Below are positions 18,501 to 27,597 of a DNA stretch of 64,000 nucleotides, piece after piece. Source of the stretch: Arthrospira sp. PCC 9108 (GTDB lineage Bacteria > Cyanobacteriota > Cyanobacteriia > Cyanobacteriales > Microcoleaceae); NCBI GenBank assembly GCA_016745315.1, contig CP066886.1:2201501-2265500 (forward strand), read 5' to 3'. Position 1 is the first letter of the stretch, and every line of letters begins with the position of its first letter. The translations under genes and the position numbers were made by a program. Under the pieces are notes generated by a model. The model had not been told where the DNA came from and searched no databases. It worked only from the letters and a program-made list of their open reading frames with translations.

Positions 18501-19193
18501 TCTGGGGCGAATGCTTGGGAACATTATGGAGGCGATCGTCAATGGGGATGGTTGGGTGTGCGACCATTATGCGAAACTCTAATTAAGTTTAGCCCCCTCA
18601 CCGAAGATTATGATTTTGATGGCATCAAATTCTCCCCCCTAACTGCGGTTATTCAGGAATTGGATATTATGGCGGCGCGTTATCGCGTCGGAGACGGAAC
18701 CGGAAATACTTTTGTTAGTCCGGTTAATTCCTGTTGTCAGGACTCTAGCCAAGCCTTATATTCTTCTCTGCGGCGAATTTTAGCTGAGTTAGAATTAAAT
18801 CCCCTCATTATTAAATGGTTGCGAGAACATCCTGATCATGAACAAACTCTCCGTTTCCAACAGTTAGCAGATTTACTGAATACCCTAGAACATTATTTAA
18901 CCCCTATGGGAAAGGTACGCCCAGACTGGCGATTTAATGCGCCCAAATTGGGTGATTTGACTGTGGAAAATCCCGGCGATACTCTGATTAAAGCTTTGTC
19001 TAGTTGGCGGACTCTTCTACCTCGTTGGGTTCATGACCAAATAGCGATGATTTTCCTGCAATTTGGGGCTGATTTATGGATACTGATGACTAATCAAGTA
19101 GGTGGTTTTGACCCGGACATTGAACCAGTCGCACCTACAGATTTTCGATTGGGAGTCCCTCAAATTAAACCCGCTAAAAAGAATTGGTCTTAG
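15585..19193 (+). CDS. Large membrane protein with alpha/beta-hydrolase-like GYSGGG motif
   Basis: I do not recognise this 1202-residue protein with certainty. The first 310 residues hold several hydrophobic segments (around 29-52, 65-90, 120-150, 225-245 and 265-300). Residues about 325-600 look like an alpha/beta-hydrolase fold: strands with DILIVKG and PITLIGYSGGG, where Ser461 sits in the nucleophile elbow, and a late PVGHNGDDGP that could supply His and Asp. The C-terminal 600 residues are globular, with conserved-looking HLFGGIGG, FGHFAFG and SCCQDSSQALY. The long length suggests a membrane-tethered multidomain hydrolase or processing enzyme. There is no clear Shine-Dalgarno, and TATAAA lies only 5 bases before the ATG. 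Confidence 0.7.
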   Translation: METAFDQWWHLILGALSLNADAFVEINILPLGRGLALTIVLVAGLSQAIGQSIVLFINRVRPFRFLLSLGMAAILFVFTFWFWAGSIWLVHNAIFNSGLNLQSTITTLGLSYAPQILRFIVGLPYLGIPIGVFLSIWSLLAEVTAIKVVTNLDTWATFSSVGLGWVLLQILQRTIGSPLMILGQQLTNLVAGTEVVTDRQQLTQMVMSGNIETIDDVGNEVILDAATRHSPETIKRNRAIKLIALGLTAFFVFVLISSQSPGWFSRWYNALEQTLQLAIDLTTISLIALFFSIFLTPLEALSWWAGWYGDRTLKYTGTPIKEIENPNSISRYVMYLDGINQGSHEYLPQVENMFNKLAESLPDDILIVKGIMPYSVTNKPLTSDRPLSFIWQIIESISLKNPANPIAFIINFRNVVSVAIAADPRYGPIQNQGLAQVIYDSLISFGYPLGSGKPITLIGYSGGGQMSMGAVSFLKYNINAPIEVISLAGVISGNTGAMVIERLYHLVGEKDHVEKLGPIMFSGRWPISVLSNWNRAKRRGRIILISLGPVGHNGDDGPMGDALLPDGRTHLEQTVQIITGILCQNWELTGLDPEKFITISEYERYKQGLFNQVGYYPIQQRLNTDLYHPNYTWIGRLILPSPDERESLKGVRLEIYHADPENQHRIGQVVILRWSDEQWVQNYSKLLKMDVNFSEQARLSERQGKVHPHRLDGWENVDPLESLAGARPDDDMIVALPEPVVIRDTGEGVPVVYIQREPMQISGQFYGVVRFVKNLGNDLFQVRHFNPSTGDFDGDDEIVYMPTVIPNRNGVYSFNNQGVEESPVNEGGWYIYGARNKQGRFTVQAIAPREMLRLSPQRVIHGLSPCLDYLRRDYLGNLKAEKGQIKNVLLSPHNEGQDNTQAISQWREGDRALMMHLFGGIGGNKAELASMKIYFGHFAFGVATVKRDPLTGELRFAMEYRQIYTNNTDGIVSGANAWEHYGGDRQWGWLGVRPLCETLIKFSPLTEDYDFDGIKFSPLTAVIQELDIMAARYRVGDGTGNTFVSPVNSCCQDSSQALYSSLRRILAELELNPLIIKWLREHPDHEQTLRFQQLADLLNTLEHYLTPMGKVRPDWRFNAPKLGDLTVENPGDTLIKALSSWRTLLPRWVHDQIAMIFLQFGADLWILMTNQVGGFDPDIEPVAPTDFRLGVPQIKPAKKNWS

Positions 19194-19251
19194 GTAGTTG
19201 ATTCGGTCTCTCCGTCTGGTGATTTTACCTGGGGAGACTGAACCCCTCCCC

Positions 19252-21969
19252 AAACCCATATATATGTCTTCACATTTTCCCAGAAGTAGGTTGGGTGTAG
19301 CGCAGCGAAACCCAACGCCACGATGGTTTTATCAACCAGTCAAATTGACAGGGGGTTGAGTTGCACCCAACCTACTATTGTTGATGGATTGACTATCTGA
19401 ATAAACCCATATATATGTCTTCACATTTTCCCATAAGTAGGTTGGGTGTAGCGCAGCGAAACCCAACGCCACGATGGTTTTATCAACCAGTCAAATTGAC
19501 AGGGGGTTGAGTTGCACCCAACCTACTATTGTTGATGGATTGACTATCTGAATAAACCCATATATATGTCTTCACATTTTCCCAGAAGTAGGTTGGGTGT
19601 AGCGCAGCGAAACCCAACGCCACGATGGTTTTATCAACCAGTCAAATTGACAGGGGGTTGAGTTGCACCCAACCTACTATTGTTGATGGATTGACTATCT
19701 GAATAAACCCATATATATGTCTTCACATTTTCCCAGAAGTAGGTTGGGTGTAGCGCAGCGAAACCCAACGCCACGATGGTTTTATCAACCAGTCAAATTG
19801 ACAGGGGGTTGAGTTGCACCCAACCTACTATTGTTGATGGATTGACTATCTGAATAAACCCATATATATGTCTTCACATTTTCCCAGAAGTAGGTTGGGT
19901 GTAGCGCAGCGAAACCCAACGCCACGATGGTTTTATCAACCAGTCAAATTGACAGGGGGTTGAGTTGCACCCAACCTACTATTGTTGATGGATTGACTAT
20001 CTGAATAAACCCATATATATGTCTTCACATTTTCCCATAAGTAGGTTGGGTGTAGCGCAGCGAAACCCAACGCCACGATGGTTTTATCAACCAGTCAAAT
20101 TGACAGGGGGTTGAGTTGCACCCAACCTACTATTGTTGATGGATTGACTATCTGAATAAACCCATATATATGTCTTCACATTTTCCCATAAGTAGGTTGG
20201 GTGTAGCGCAGCGAAACCCAACGCCACGATGGTTTTATCAACCAGTCAAATTGACAGGGGGTTGAGTTGCACCCAACCTACTATTGTTGATGGATTGACT
20301 ATCTGAATAAACCCATATATATGTCTTCACATTTTCCCATAAGTAGGTTGGGTGTAGCGCAGCGAAACCCAACGCCACGATGGTTTTCCCCACCAGTCAA
20401 ATTGACAGGGGGTTGAGTTGCACCCAACCTACTATTGTTGATGGATTGACTATCTGAATAAACCCATATATATGTCTTCACATTTTCCCATAAGTAGGTT
20501 GGGTGTAGCGCAGCGAAACCCAACGCCACGATGGTTTTATCAACCAGTCAAATTGACAGGGGGTTGAGTTGCACCCAACCTACTATTGTTGATGGATTGA
20601 CTATCTGAATAAACCCATATATATGTCTTCACATTTTCCCATAAGTAGGTTGGGTGTAGCGCAGCGAAACCCAACGCCACGATGGTTTTATCAACCAGTC
20701 AAATTGACAGGGGGTTGAGTTGCACCCAACCTACTATTGTTGATGGATTGACTATCTGAATAAACCCATATATATGTCTTCACATTTTCCCATAAGTAGG
20801 TTGGGTGTAGCGCAGCGAAACCCAACGCCACGATGGTTTTATCAACCAGTCAAATTGACAGGGGGTTGAGTTGCACCCAACCTACTATTGTTGATGGATT
20901 GACTATCTGAATAAACCCATATATATGTCTTCACATTTTCCCATAAGTAGGTTGGGTGTAGCGCAGCGAAACCCAACGCCACGATGGTTTTATCAACCAG
21001 TCAAATTGACAGGGGGTTGAGTTGCACCCAACCTACTATTGTTGATGGATTGACTATCTGAATAAACCCATATATATGTCTTCACATTTTCCCATAAGTA
21101 GGTTGGGTGTAGCGCAGCGAAACCCAACGCCACGATGGTTTTATCAACCAGTCAAATTGACAGGGGGTTGAGTTGCACCCAACCTACTATTGTTGATGGA
21201 TTGACTATCTGAATAAACCCATATATATGTCTTCACATTTTCCCATAAGTAGGTTGGGTGTAGCGCAGCGAAACCCAACGCCACGATGGTTTTATCAACC
21301 AGTCAAATTGACAGGGGGTTGAGTTGCACCCAACCTACTATTGTTGATGGATTGACTATCTGAATAAACCCATATATATGTCTTCACATTTTCCCATAAG
21401 TAGGTTGGGTGTAGCGCAGCGAAACCCAACGCCACGATGGTTTTATCAACCAGTCAAATTGACAGGGGGTTGAGTTGCACCCAACCTACTATTGTTGATG
21501 GATTGACTATCTGAATAAACCCATATATATGTCTTCACATTTTCCCATAAGTAGGTTGGGTGTAGCGCAGCGAAACCCAACGCCACGATGGTTTTATCAA
21601 CCAGTCAAATTGACAGGGGGTTGAGTTGCACCCAACCTACTATTGTTGATGGATTGACTATCTGAATAAACCCATATATATGTCTTCACATTTTCCCAGA
21701 AGTAGGTTGGGTGTAGCGCAGCGAAACCCAACGCCACGATGGTTTTATCAACCAGTCAAATTGACAGGGGGTTGAGTTGCACCCAACCTACTATTGTTGA
21801 TGGATTGACTATCTGAATAAACCCATATATATGTCTTCACATTTTCCCAGAAGTAGGTTGGGTGTAGCGCAGCGAAACCCAACGCCACGATGGTTTTATC
21901 AACCAGTCAAATTGACAGGGGGTTGAGTTGCACCCAACCTACTATTGTTGATGGATTGACTATCTGAAT
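19252..21969. repeat. Tandem array, 18 copies of a 151-bp unit
   Basis: Successive AAACCCATATATATG starts occur at 19252, 19403, 19554 and so on, exactly 151 bases apart up to 21970, which gives 18 complete units. Units are almost identical. Variable sites are CCCAGAAG versus CCCATAAG (copies 1, 3-5, 17 and 18 have G) and one unit (20309) with CCCCACC in place of ATCAACC. Each unit holds the inverted repeat AGTAGGTTGGGTG...CACCCAACCTACT and an inner GTTGGGT...ACCCAAC hairpin, sequences resembling dispersed repeats common in cyanobacteria. The period is not a multiple of three, so the array is not coding. Confidence 0.97.
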
Positions 21970-22244
21970 AAACCCATATATATGTCGGCACGGATTCCCA
22001 TTCTTTAATGGTAGGTCAAGCTCCGGTATTTGTCAAGAGAAAAACTGAGATTTTTAGAATGTTTTTAGGATTGCCTAAACTGTTGATTGGGGGCGGGTTG
22101 ATGGAGTTCTGGGAAAGGGTGCGATCGCCTTTTTTCAACAAGTCCCGTGGGAGGTTATATGGGGAGCCAAGTATAATTGTGGTTAGCCATGTAAATACCA
22201 ATCAGGTATGAAATCTTCATGGCTCCATTGGAGGGGATATCCTA
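21970..22244 (+). repeat. Repeat module A and leader of the first propeller gene
   Basis: From the junction ATATATGTCGGCACGG this stretch repeats at 39677-39948 in front of the second propeller gene, and its first 160 bases also occur at 24667-24840, in each 291-bp unit, and near 31290 and 45690. It contains a GCGATCGC octamer. The last 60 bases give the gene its leader, with GGAGGGGAT about 6 bases before the ATG at 22245. Confidence 0.85.
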
Positions 22245-24287
22245 ATGAACAATACTAGCGAAATATTCCATATTTTTGAATCATCAGATTCTCAGAATTT
22301 CATGCCCCCACTGGGATTAAGTGGGGTAGAAGGAGACCCAGTAGCAGTACAGATGTCCGCGCCGCCAGAGTTCGGGTGGACGCGCCTTTTGGGAACCAGT
22401 GAGGAGGACTCGGCTACTGCCCTGACCACCGGTAGTGATGGCTCGATTTATGTAGCCGGCTATACTTATGGGGACCTAGACGGACAAACCAATAGTGGTA
22501 GGGCTGATGCCTTTATCAGCAGGTTCCAGCCTGATGGCACTCAAGACTGGACGCGCCTGTTGGGAAGCAGTGATTCGCGCTATGCTCATGCCCTGACCAC
22601 CGGTAGTGATGGCTCGATTTATGTGGCGGGTACGACTTGGGGCGACCTAGACGGACAAACAAATAGTAGTAGCTGGCCTGATGCCTTTATCACCAAGTTC
22701 CAGCCTGATGGCACTCAAGACTGGACGCGCCTGTTGGGAAACAGTGACGGTGACGCGGCTCATGCTCTGACCACCGGTAGTGATGGCTCGATTTATGTGG
22801 CGGGAAGGACTCGGGGCGACCTAGACGGACAAACCCATAGTGGTAGCGAAGATGCCTTTATCAGTAGGTTCCAGCCTGATGGCACTAAAGATTGGACGCG
22901 CCTGTTGGGAACCAGGCTTTGGGACTCGGCTCATGCCCTGACCACCGGTAGTGATGGCTCGATTTATGTGGCGGGAAGGACTTTTGACAACCTAGATGGA
23001 CAAATGCATAGTGGTGGTTTTTATTTTGTGCCTGATGCCTTTATTAGCAGGTTCCAGCCTGATGGCACTACAGACTGGACGCGCCTATTGGGAACCCGTA
23101 GTAGGGACTGGGCTAATGCCCTGACCACCGGTAGTGATGGCTCGATTTACGTGGCAGGCAAGACTGGGGACAACCTAGATGGACAAACCCCTAGTGGTAG
23201 GGGTGATGCCTTTATCAGCAGGTTCCAGCCTGATGGCACTAAAGATTGGACGCGCCTGTTGGGAACCAGTGCTTGGGACGAGGCTAGTGCCCTGACCACC
23301 GGTAGTGATGGGTCGATTTATGTGGCGGGCTGGACTGGGGGCGACCTAGACGGGCAAACCAATAGTGGTGGCGAATGGGATGCCTTTATTAGCAGGTTCC
23401 AGCCTGATGGTACTCAAGACTGGACGCGCCTGTTGGGAACCAGGTTGAATGACCATGCTCGCGCCATGACCACGGGTAGTGATGGGTCGATTTATGTGGC
23501 GGGCTCGACTTCGGGCGACCTAGATGGACAAACCAATAATGGTGGGTTAGATGCCTTTATCAGTAGGTTGATAGTAGATGGTGCTGACACACCGGGGAGA
23601 CCAGAAATTCATCAAGTTATTAATTGGGATAGTTTCCCGCCTCAAATTACGGGAGTTTTGCCAGGGGAGAATCAAGGCTCGATTACTCAACCTGTGCCTA
23701 ATCAATGGTTTGGTAGTGACCAGAATGATGTAATTATCGGGACGGCATCTGATGAAACTTTGCTGGGTTTTCAAGGTGATGATTTGCTCCAGGTTTCCCA
23801 GGGAAATAATACTCTGTTTGGTGGTCAGGGTAATGATATCCTAGTTGCTGGGGAGGGGGATGATATCTTATTGGGAAATAAGGATGATGATATCCTATTT
23901 GGAGGCGACGGTAATGATTCTATTTATGGTGGTCAGGGGAATGATACGTTGGTAGCAGGTAATGGTAATCAGATTTTGTTTGGAGACGAGGGTAATGATA
24001 TCCTATTTGGAGGTGCAAAAGGTGCGGATACTCTGGTGGGAGGGGAGGGAAATGATACTTTGGTGATGCTTCCGGGAGAAGGTTACAGCATAGTAACTGA
24101 CTTTCAGGTAAATCAGGATATGGTGGTTTTGCTGGGTAGCCCTGATGACTATGAAATTGGGTCAATACCCAACGGATTTAATGATGGTACTGCTATTTAT
24201 GAAGCGGGTTCTGACCAACTTGTGGGTATCCTGGAAGGGGTTACTAATGTGAGTTTAGAAGATGATAATATCTTCGGTTGGGCGTAG
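22245..24287 (+). CDS. Seven-bladed beta-propeller (SBBP-type) protein with C-terminal RTX repeats, copy 1
   Basis: The protein has 680 residues. After a 43-residue start come seven repeats of about 57 residues, each beginning WTRLLG, with ALTTGSDGSIYVAG, GDLDGQT and DAFISRFQPDGT; these match SBBP/beta-propeller repeats and probably form one seven-bladed ring. Residues about 510-610 carry glycine- and aspartate-rich nonapeptides (GGQGNDILVAGEGDD) of the RTX calcium-binding type, a usual signal of type I secretion, followed by a short C-terminal domain. There is no classical signal peptide, consistent with that route. Conserved parts of the blades are nearly identical in DNA, but short loops differ in every blade. 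A near-identical paralogue lies at 39949-41973. Ligand and role are unknown. Confidence 0.88.
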   Translation: MNNTSEIFHIFESSDSQNFMPPLGLSGVEGDPVAVQMSAPPEFGWTRLLGTSEEDSATALTTGSDGSIYVAGYTYGDLDGQTNSGRADAFISRFQPDGTQDWTRLLGSSDSRYAHALTTGSDGSIYVAGTTWGDLDGQTNSSSWPDAFITKFQPDGTQDWTRLLGNSDGDAAHALTTGSDGSIYVAGRTRGDLDGQTHSGSEDAFISRFQPDGTKDWTRLLGTRLWDSAHALTTGSDGSIYVAGRTFDNLDGQMHSGGFYFVPDAFISRFQPDGTTDWTRLLGTRSRDWANALTTGSDGSIYVAGKTGDNLDGQTPSGRGDAFISRFQPDGTKDWTRLLGTSAWDEASALTTGSDGSIYVAGWTGGDLDGQTNSGGEWDAFISRFQPDGTQDWTRLLGTRLNDHARAMTTGSDGSIYVAGSTSGDLDGQTNNGGLDAFISRLIVDGADTPGRPEIHQVINWDSFPPQITGVLPGENQGSITQPVPNQWFGSDQNDVIIGTASDETLLGFQGDDLLQVSQGNNTLFGGQGNDILVAGEGDDILLGNKDDDILFGGDGNDSIYGGQGNDTLVAGNGNQILFGDEGNDILFGGAKGADTLVGGEGNDTLVMLPGEGYSIVTDFQVNQDMVVLLGSPDDYEIGSIPNGFNDGTAIYEAGSDQLVGILEGVTNVSLEDDNIFGWA

Positions 24288-24364
24288 GTGATGGTTGGGC
24301 GGCTTTCGGTTTAGCTACTTGGTTATGAGATGGGCTGTAAAGTGCGATCGCCTTTATGCTCCCC

Positions 24365-24666
24365 AAACCTATATATATATCTGCACAGTTTCCCAGAAGT
24401 AGGTTGGGTGTAGCGCAGCGAAACCCAACGCCACCATGGTTTTCCCCACCAGTCAAATTGACAGGGGGTTGGGTTGCACCCAACCTACTATTGTTGATGG
24501 ATTGACTATCTGAATAAACCCATATATATGTCTTCACATTTTCCCAGAAGTAGGTTGGGTGTAGCGCAGCGAAACCCAACGCCACCATGGTTTTCCCCAC
24601 CAGTCAAATTGACAGGGGGTTGAGTTGCACCCAACCTACTATTGTTGATGGATTGACTATCTGAAT
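24365..24666. repeat. Two copies of the 151-bp unit
   Basis: Units start at 24365 (with AAACCTATATATATATC) and 24516, after which a module A copy begins at 24667. They carry CCACCATGG and CCCCACC, the variants typical of the array at 42-45.7 kb rather than of the array at 19-22 kb. The preceding 77 bases match the 3' flank of the second propeller gene. Confidence 0.95.
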
Positions 24667-24840
24667 AAACCCATATATATGTCGGCACGGATTCCCATTC
24701 TTTAATGGTAAGTCAAGTTCCGGTATTTGTAAAGAGAAAAACTGAGATTTTTAGAATATTTTTAGGATTGGCTAAGCTGGTGATTGGGAGCGGGTTTATG
24801 GAGTTCCGGGAAAGGGTGCGATCGCCTTTTTTAACAATTA
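24667..24840. repeat. Repeat module A copy
   Basis: The sequence from ATATATGTCGGCACGG to GCGATCGCCTTTTTT is close to the leaders of both propeller genes. No gene follows; instead an AT-rich stretch of about 65 bases leads into the group II intron. Confidence 0.8.
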
Positions 24841-25623
24841 AACACTTGACATTATTTTGGCAAAAAAGTACAATATTTATCAGTAAACAATATTCAACAT
24901 AATGTGTGCGATACGTTCAGGCATTAAATAAGGTTGAAATACCTGAAATAACCGCCTGGTGGGGACTTCAACCCCTTGGTTGAATATAAGGAGCGCACTC
25001 CTGACCATCCCTATAACTGTTTATATGTCCCAACATTCGGTATAGAAATATACCAAATAAGGCAGGGAACCCAAGGTCAAAACGAACTAACTCATACAAA
25101 TTCATTATAGGAAGCCCATAAATGGATAAGTAAAAGTTAGGAAATCAGGGTAACGGCGATAGCCACCCCCAGTTTTGGGAATCACAACCCCAGGATTGAA
25201 GCGGGGAACGGAAGGCGTGAAGTAGAACCTACTACCATATACGACCACTGCCAACCATCCATGATTAGGGAAACCGAATGTCCGGCTTGAACCACCGTCA
25301 TGATTAAGCAGCGAAACAGGTTGATACGCTGCGCTCAAAAGGAGTAAGGGGAAAAGTAGGGTTTTATGTTAAACACCTGCACAGACCTTTAAAAGTACCC
25401 CGGTGGAGAGGACAAATCTAAAGATGGAATGCCCATATAAACGGAACGTTTTAAGTCCTCCTGGACTCTAACTATCTGGTCGAGGTAGTTAGTAGGGATA
25501 AGTGTAACCGCAAGTCCTAGAGGATGTGAGATGTGACCAGAAGCCAACGCCCGACCGTAATGGTAGGGATATGCTGACAGGTCACGGTTTGATTGTATGA
25601 AATAAAGTCTAATAGGTGTACAA

Positions 25624-27391
25624 ATGGCGATAGCGAGTTTAAAGAAAGGGTTTGGGAAACCAAAACCAATCAAGACTACGAACAACGCATGGAAGGCAAT
25701 CCCATGGACTAAGGTTCAACGGAAAGTTTTCAAGCTCCAAAAGAGTATATTTCAAGCAGCTAAATCGGGACAAAATGCTAAGGCACGAAGGTTGCAACGT
25801 CTATTGGTGAAATCATATTATGCCCGGCTCTTAGCAGTGCGTCGAGTGACTCAAGATAATCAAGGCAAGATGACAGCCGGAGTTGATGGAGTAAGAGTAA
25901 TCTCTTCGAGACAAAGGTTTGAACTGGTCAAGAACATTAAGGGAAACCTCAAAGCAAAACCACTGCGACGAGTGTGGATTCCAAAACCTGGCAGGGATGA
26001 AAAAAGCTGGAATAGGAATACCCACAATCCAAGATAGAGCAAGGCAAGCCTTGGTTAAGTCGGCTCTCGAACCTGAATGGGAATCGAGATTTGAGGGCAC
26101 TAGCTACGGGTTCCGACCCGGACGGTCAGCACAAGATGCAATAAGTAGGATTTACCTGAGTATTAACAAAGGTGAATATTACGTGCTGGATGCTGACATA
26201 GCAAAATGCTTTGACCGAATAAACCATGATTATCTACTGTCAAAAATTCATTGTCCAAGCAACCTAAAAAGAGACCTGAAACAATGGCTCAAAGCAGGCG
26301 TGCTAGATAACGGTATATTTGAGGATACAGAAGCAGGGACACCTCAAGGAGGGGTGATAAGTCCACTCCTAGCCAACATCGCACTGGATGGTATGGAAAG
26401 GCTAGTCAAAGGAATGTATCCAAACAAAGGAACAGCCACTCAGGTGAACCTTATAAGATATGCCGATGATTTTGTGGTCATATCAAAAGACTTAGGAATC
26501 ATTGAACAGTGCAAGACTGCAATTTCTGAATGGCTAAAACCTGTAGGATTAGAGATAAAACCTGAAAAGACCCGAATATGTCACACACTCAATCCTATTG
26601 AGTATAATGGCAAGATTGAGGAACCTGGGTTCGATTTTCTAGGATTCAATATCAGGCAATACCCCGTTGGAAAGTATAAATCTGGGAAAACAGGTGGGGC
26701 AACAAGCCGACTAATCGGACATAAAACCCACATAAAACCCAGCAATAAAGCAGTTAAAGCCCACACAGAAGTGATTAAAGGTGTAATTAAACAACATAAA
26801 ACAACACCTCAATCAGCCCTGATTAGTAAACTAAACCCGATTATTCGGGGATGGTCTAATTATTACTCAGCGGTAGTCTCAAGTGAGACCTTTAACATAC
26901 TAGACCACATAATCTGGCAAATGTTACGGGCATGGACAGTATCAAGATGCGGAAAGGCAAGTCACGAAAAGCTAAAAAATTATTTCAGACATGGAACGAT
27001 TAAACTTAGCAATGGGAAAGAAAGACACGAAGATTGGTTGTTCCAAACCAAAGATGGGTTACATCTATTCAAACACAACTGGACTCCAATTGTCAGACAT
27101 ACCCTAATACGCCCTGACGCAACACCATACGACGGAAATTGGACTTACTGGGCAACCAGGAAAGGACAAGCAATCGACACGCCAACTAGGGTAGCAAAAC
27201 TACTCAAAAAGCAGAAAGGAAAGTGTAGTTGGTGCGGGCAATTCTTTACCCCCACCGACCTAGTTGAGGTAGACCACATTGTACCTAGAAGCCAAGGCGG
27301 AAAGGATGAATACAAGAATCTTCAATTATTACATCGCCATTGTCACGATGATAAGACAGCTCTTGATAAAGAAAGGTCGCTGTACTCTTAA
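25624..27391 (+). pseudogene. Group II intron reverse transcriptase/maturase (LtrA-like) with one frameshift
   Basis: Two overlapping frames together give one protein. The first (from ATG 25624) has the N-terminal RT0 region and ends with RRVWIPKPGRDEK; the second continues with GIGIPTIQDRARQALVK. Removing one A from the A6 run at about 25998-26003 joins them into a 588-residue protein, the usual length. It has YADD (catalytic RT motif), TPQGGVISPLLAN, a maturase (X) domain near GWSNYY, and a C-terminal HNH endonuclease (CSWCG...VDHIVPRSQGG...HRHCHD). As read, the gene is broken and the intron could move only with a helper. The alternatives are a sequencing error or slippage. The TPQGG motif is of intron type, not of diversity-generating retroelements. 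Confidence 0.88.
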
Positions 27392-27411
27392 CAAGGAGAC
27401 GGTCAAATTAG

Positions 27412-27446
27412 GAGCCGTATGAGGTGAAAATCTCATGTACGGTTTT
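27412..27446 (+). ncRNA. Group II intron domain V
   Basis: A 35-base hairpin beginning GAGCCGTATGAGG with a GAAA-type loop and closing CTCATGTACGGTT, just after the RT stop, matches the catalytic domain V of bacterial group II introns. Confidence 0.85.
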
Positions 27447-27597
27447 GAATGGGAGGGGTAGACCGTGAGGTCTATCTCGACCCCTAATCGCCGCTATGAT
27501 TGATGTGAAATGGGCTTCTGTTTCCCCAATCACTGGCTAGGCAAACTTAGCCAAATTTCATAAATTTCTGACTAGGAAAAGCTTCAGGAGGTTAATT

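Larger units (their letters stand above)
24906..27488 (+). mobile_element. Group II intron (about 2.58 kb) with intron-encoded RT
   Basis: The 5' end GTGCGATACG at 24906 fits the GUGYG consensus of bacterial group II introns. A long structured region (24906-25620) precedes the reverse transcriptase. Domain V is clear at 27412-27446 (GAGCCGTATGAGG...CTCATGTACGGTT), and a domain VI stem (27451-27488, GGGGTAGACC with its partner) ends the element near CCCTAAT. The 3' boundary is approximate. It lies between repeat module A and the lipase gene and does not interrupt a recognisable gene. Confidence 0.88.

Noticed and set aside
19252..21969. Possible CRISPR array
   Set aside because: The whole 151-bp unit repeats with no unique spacers, and no cas genes are present.
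22245..27391. Diversity-generating retroelement acting on the propeller blades
   Set aside because: The nearby RT has the group II TPQGG and maturase/HNH domains. No template/variable repeat pair was seen and the variable codons are not changed only at adenines.
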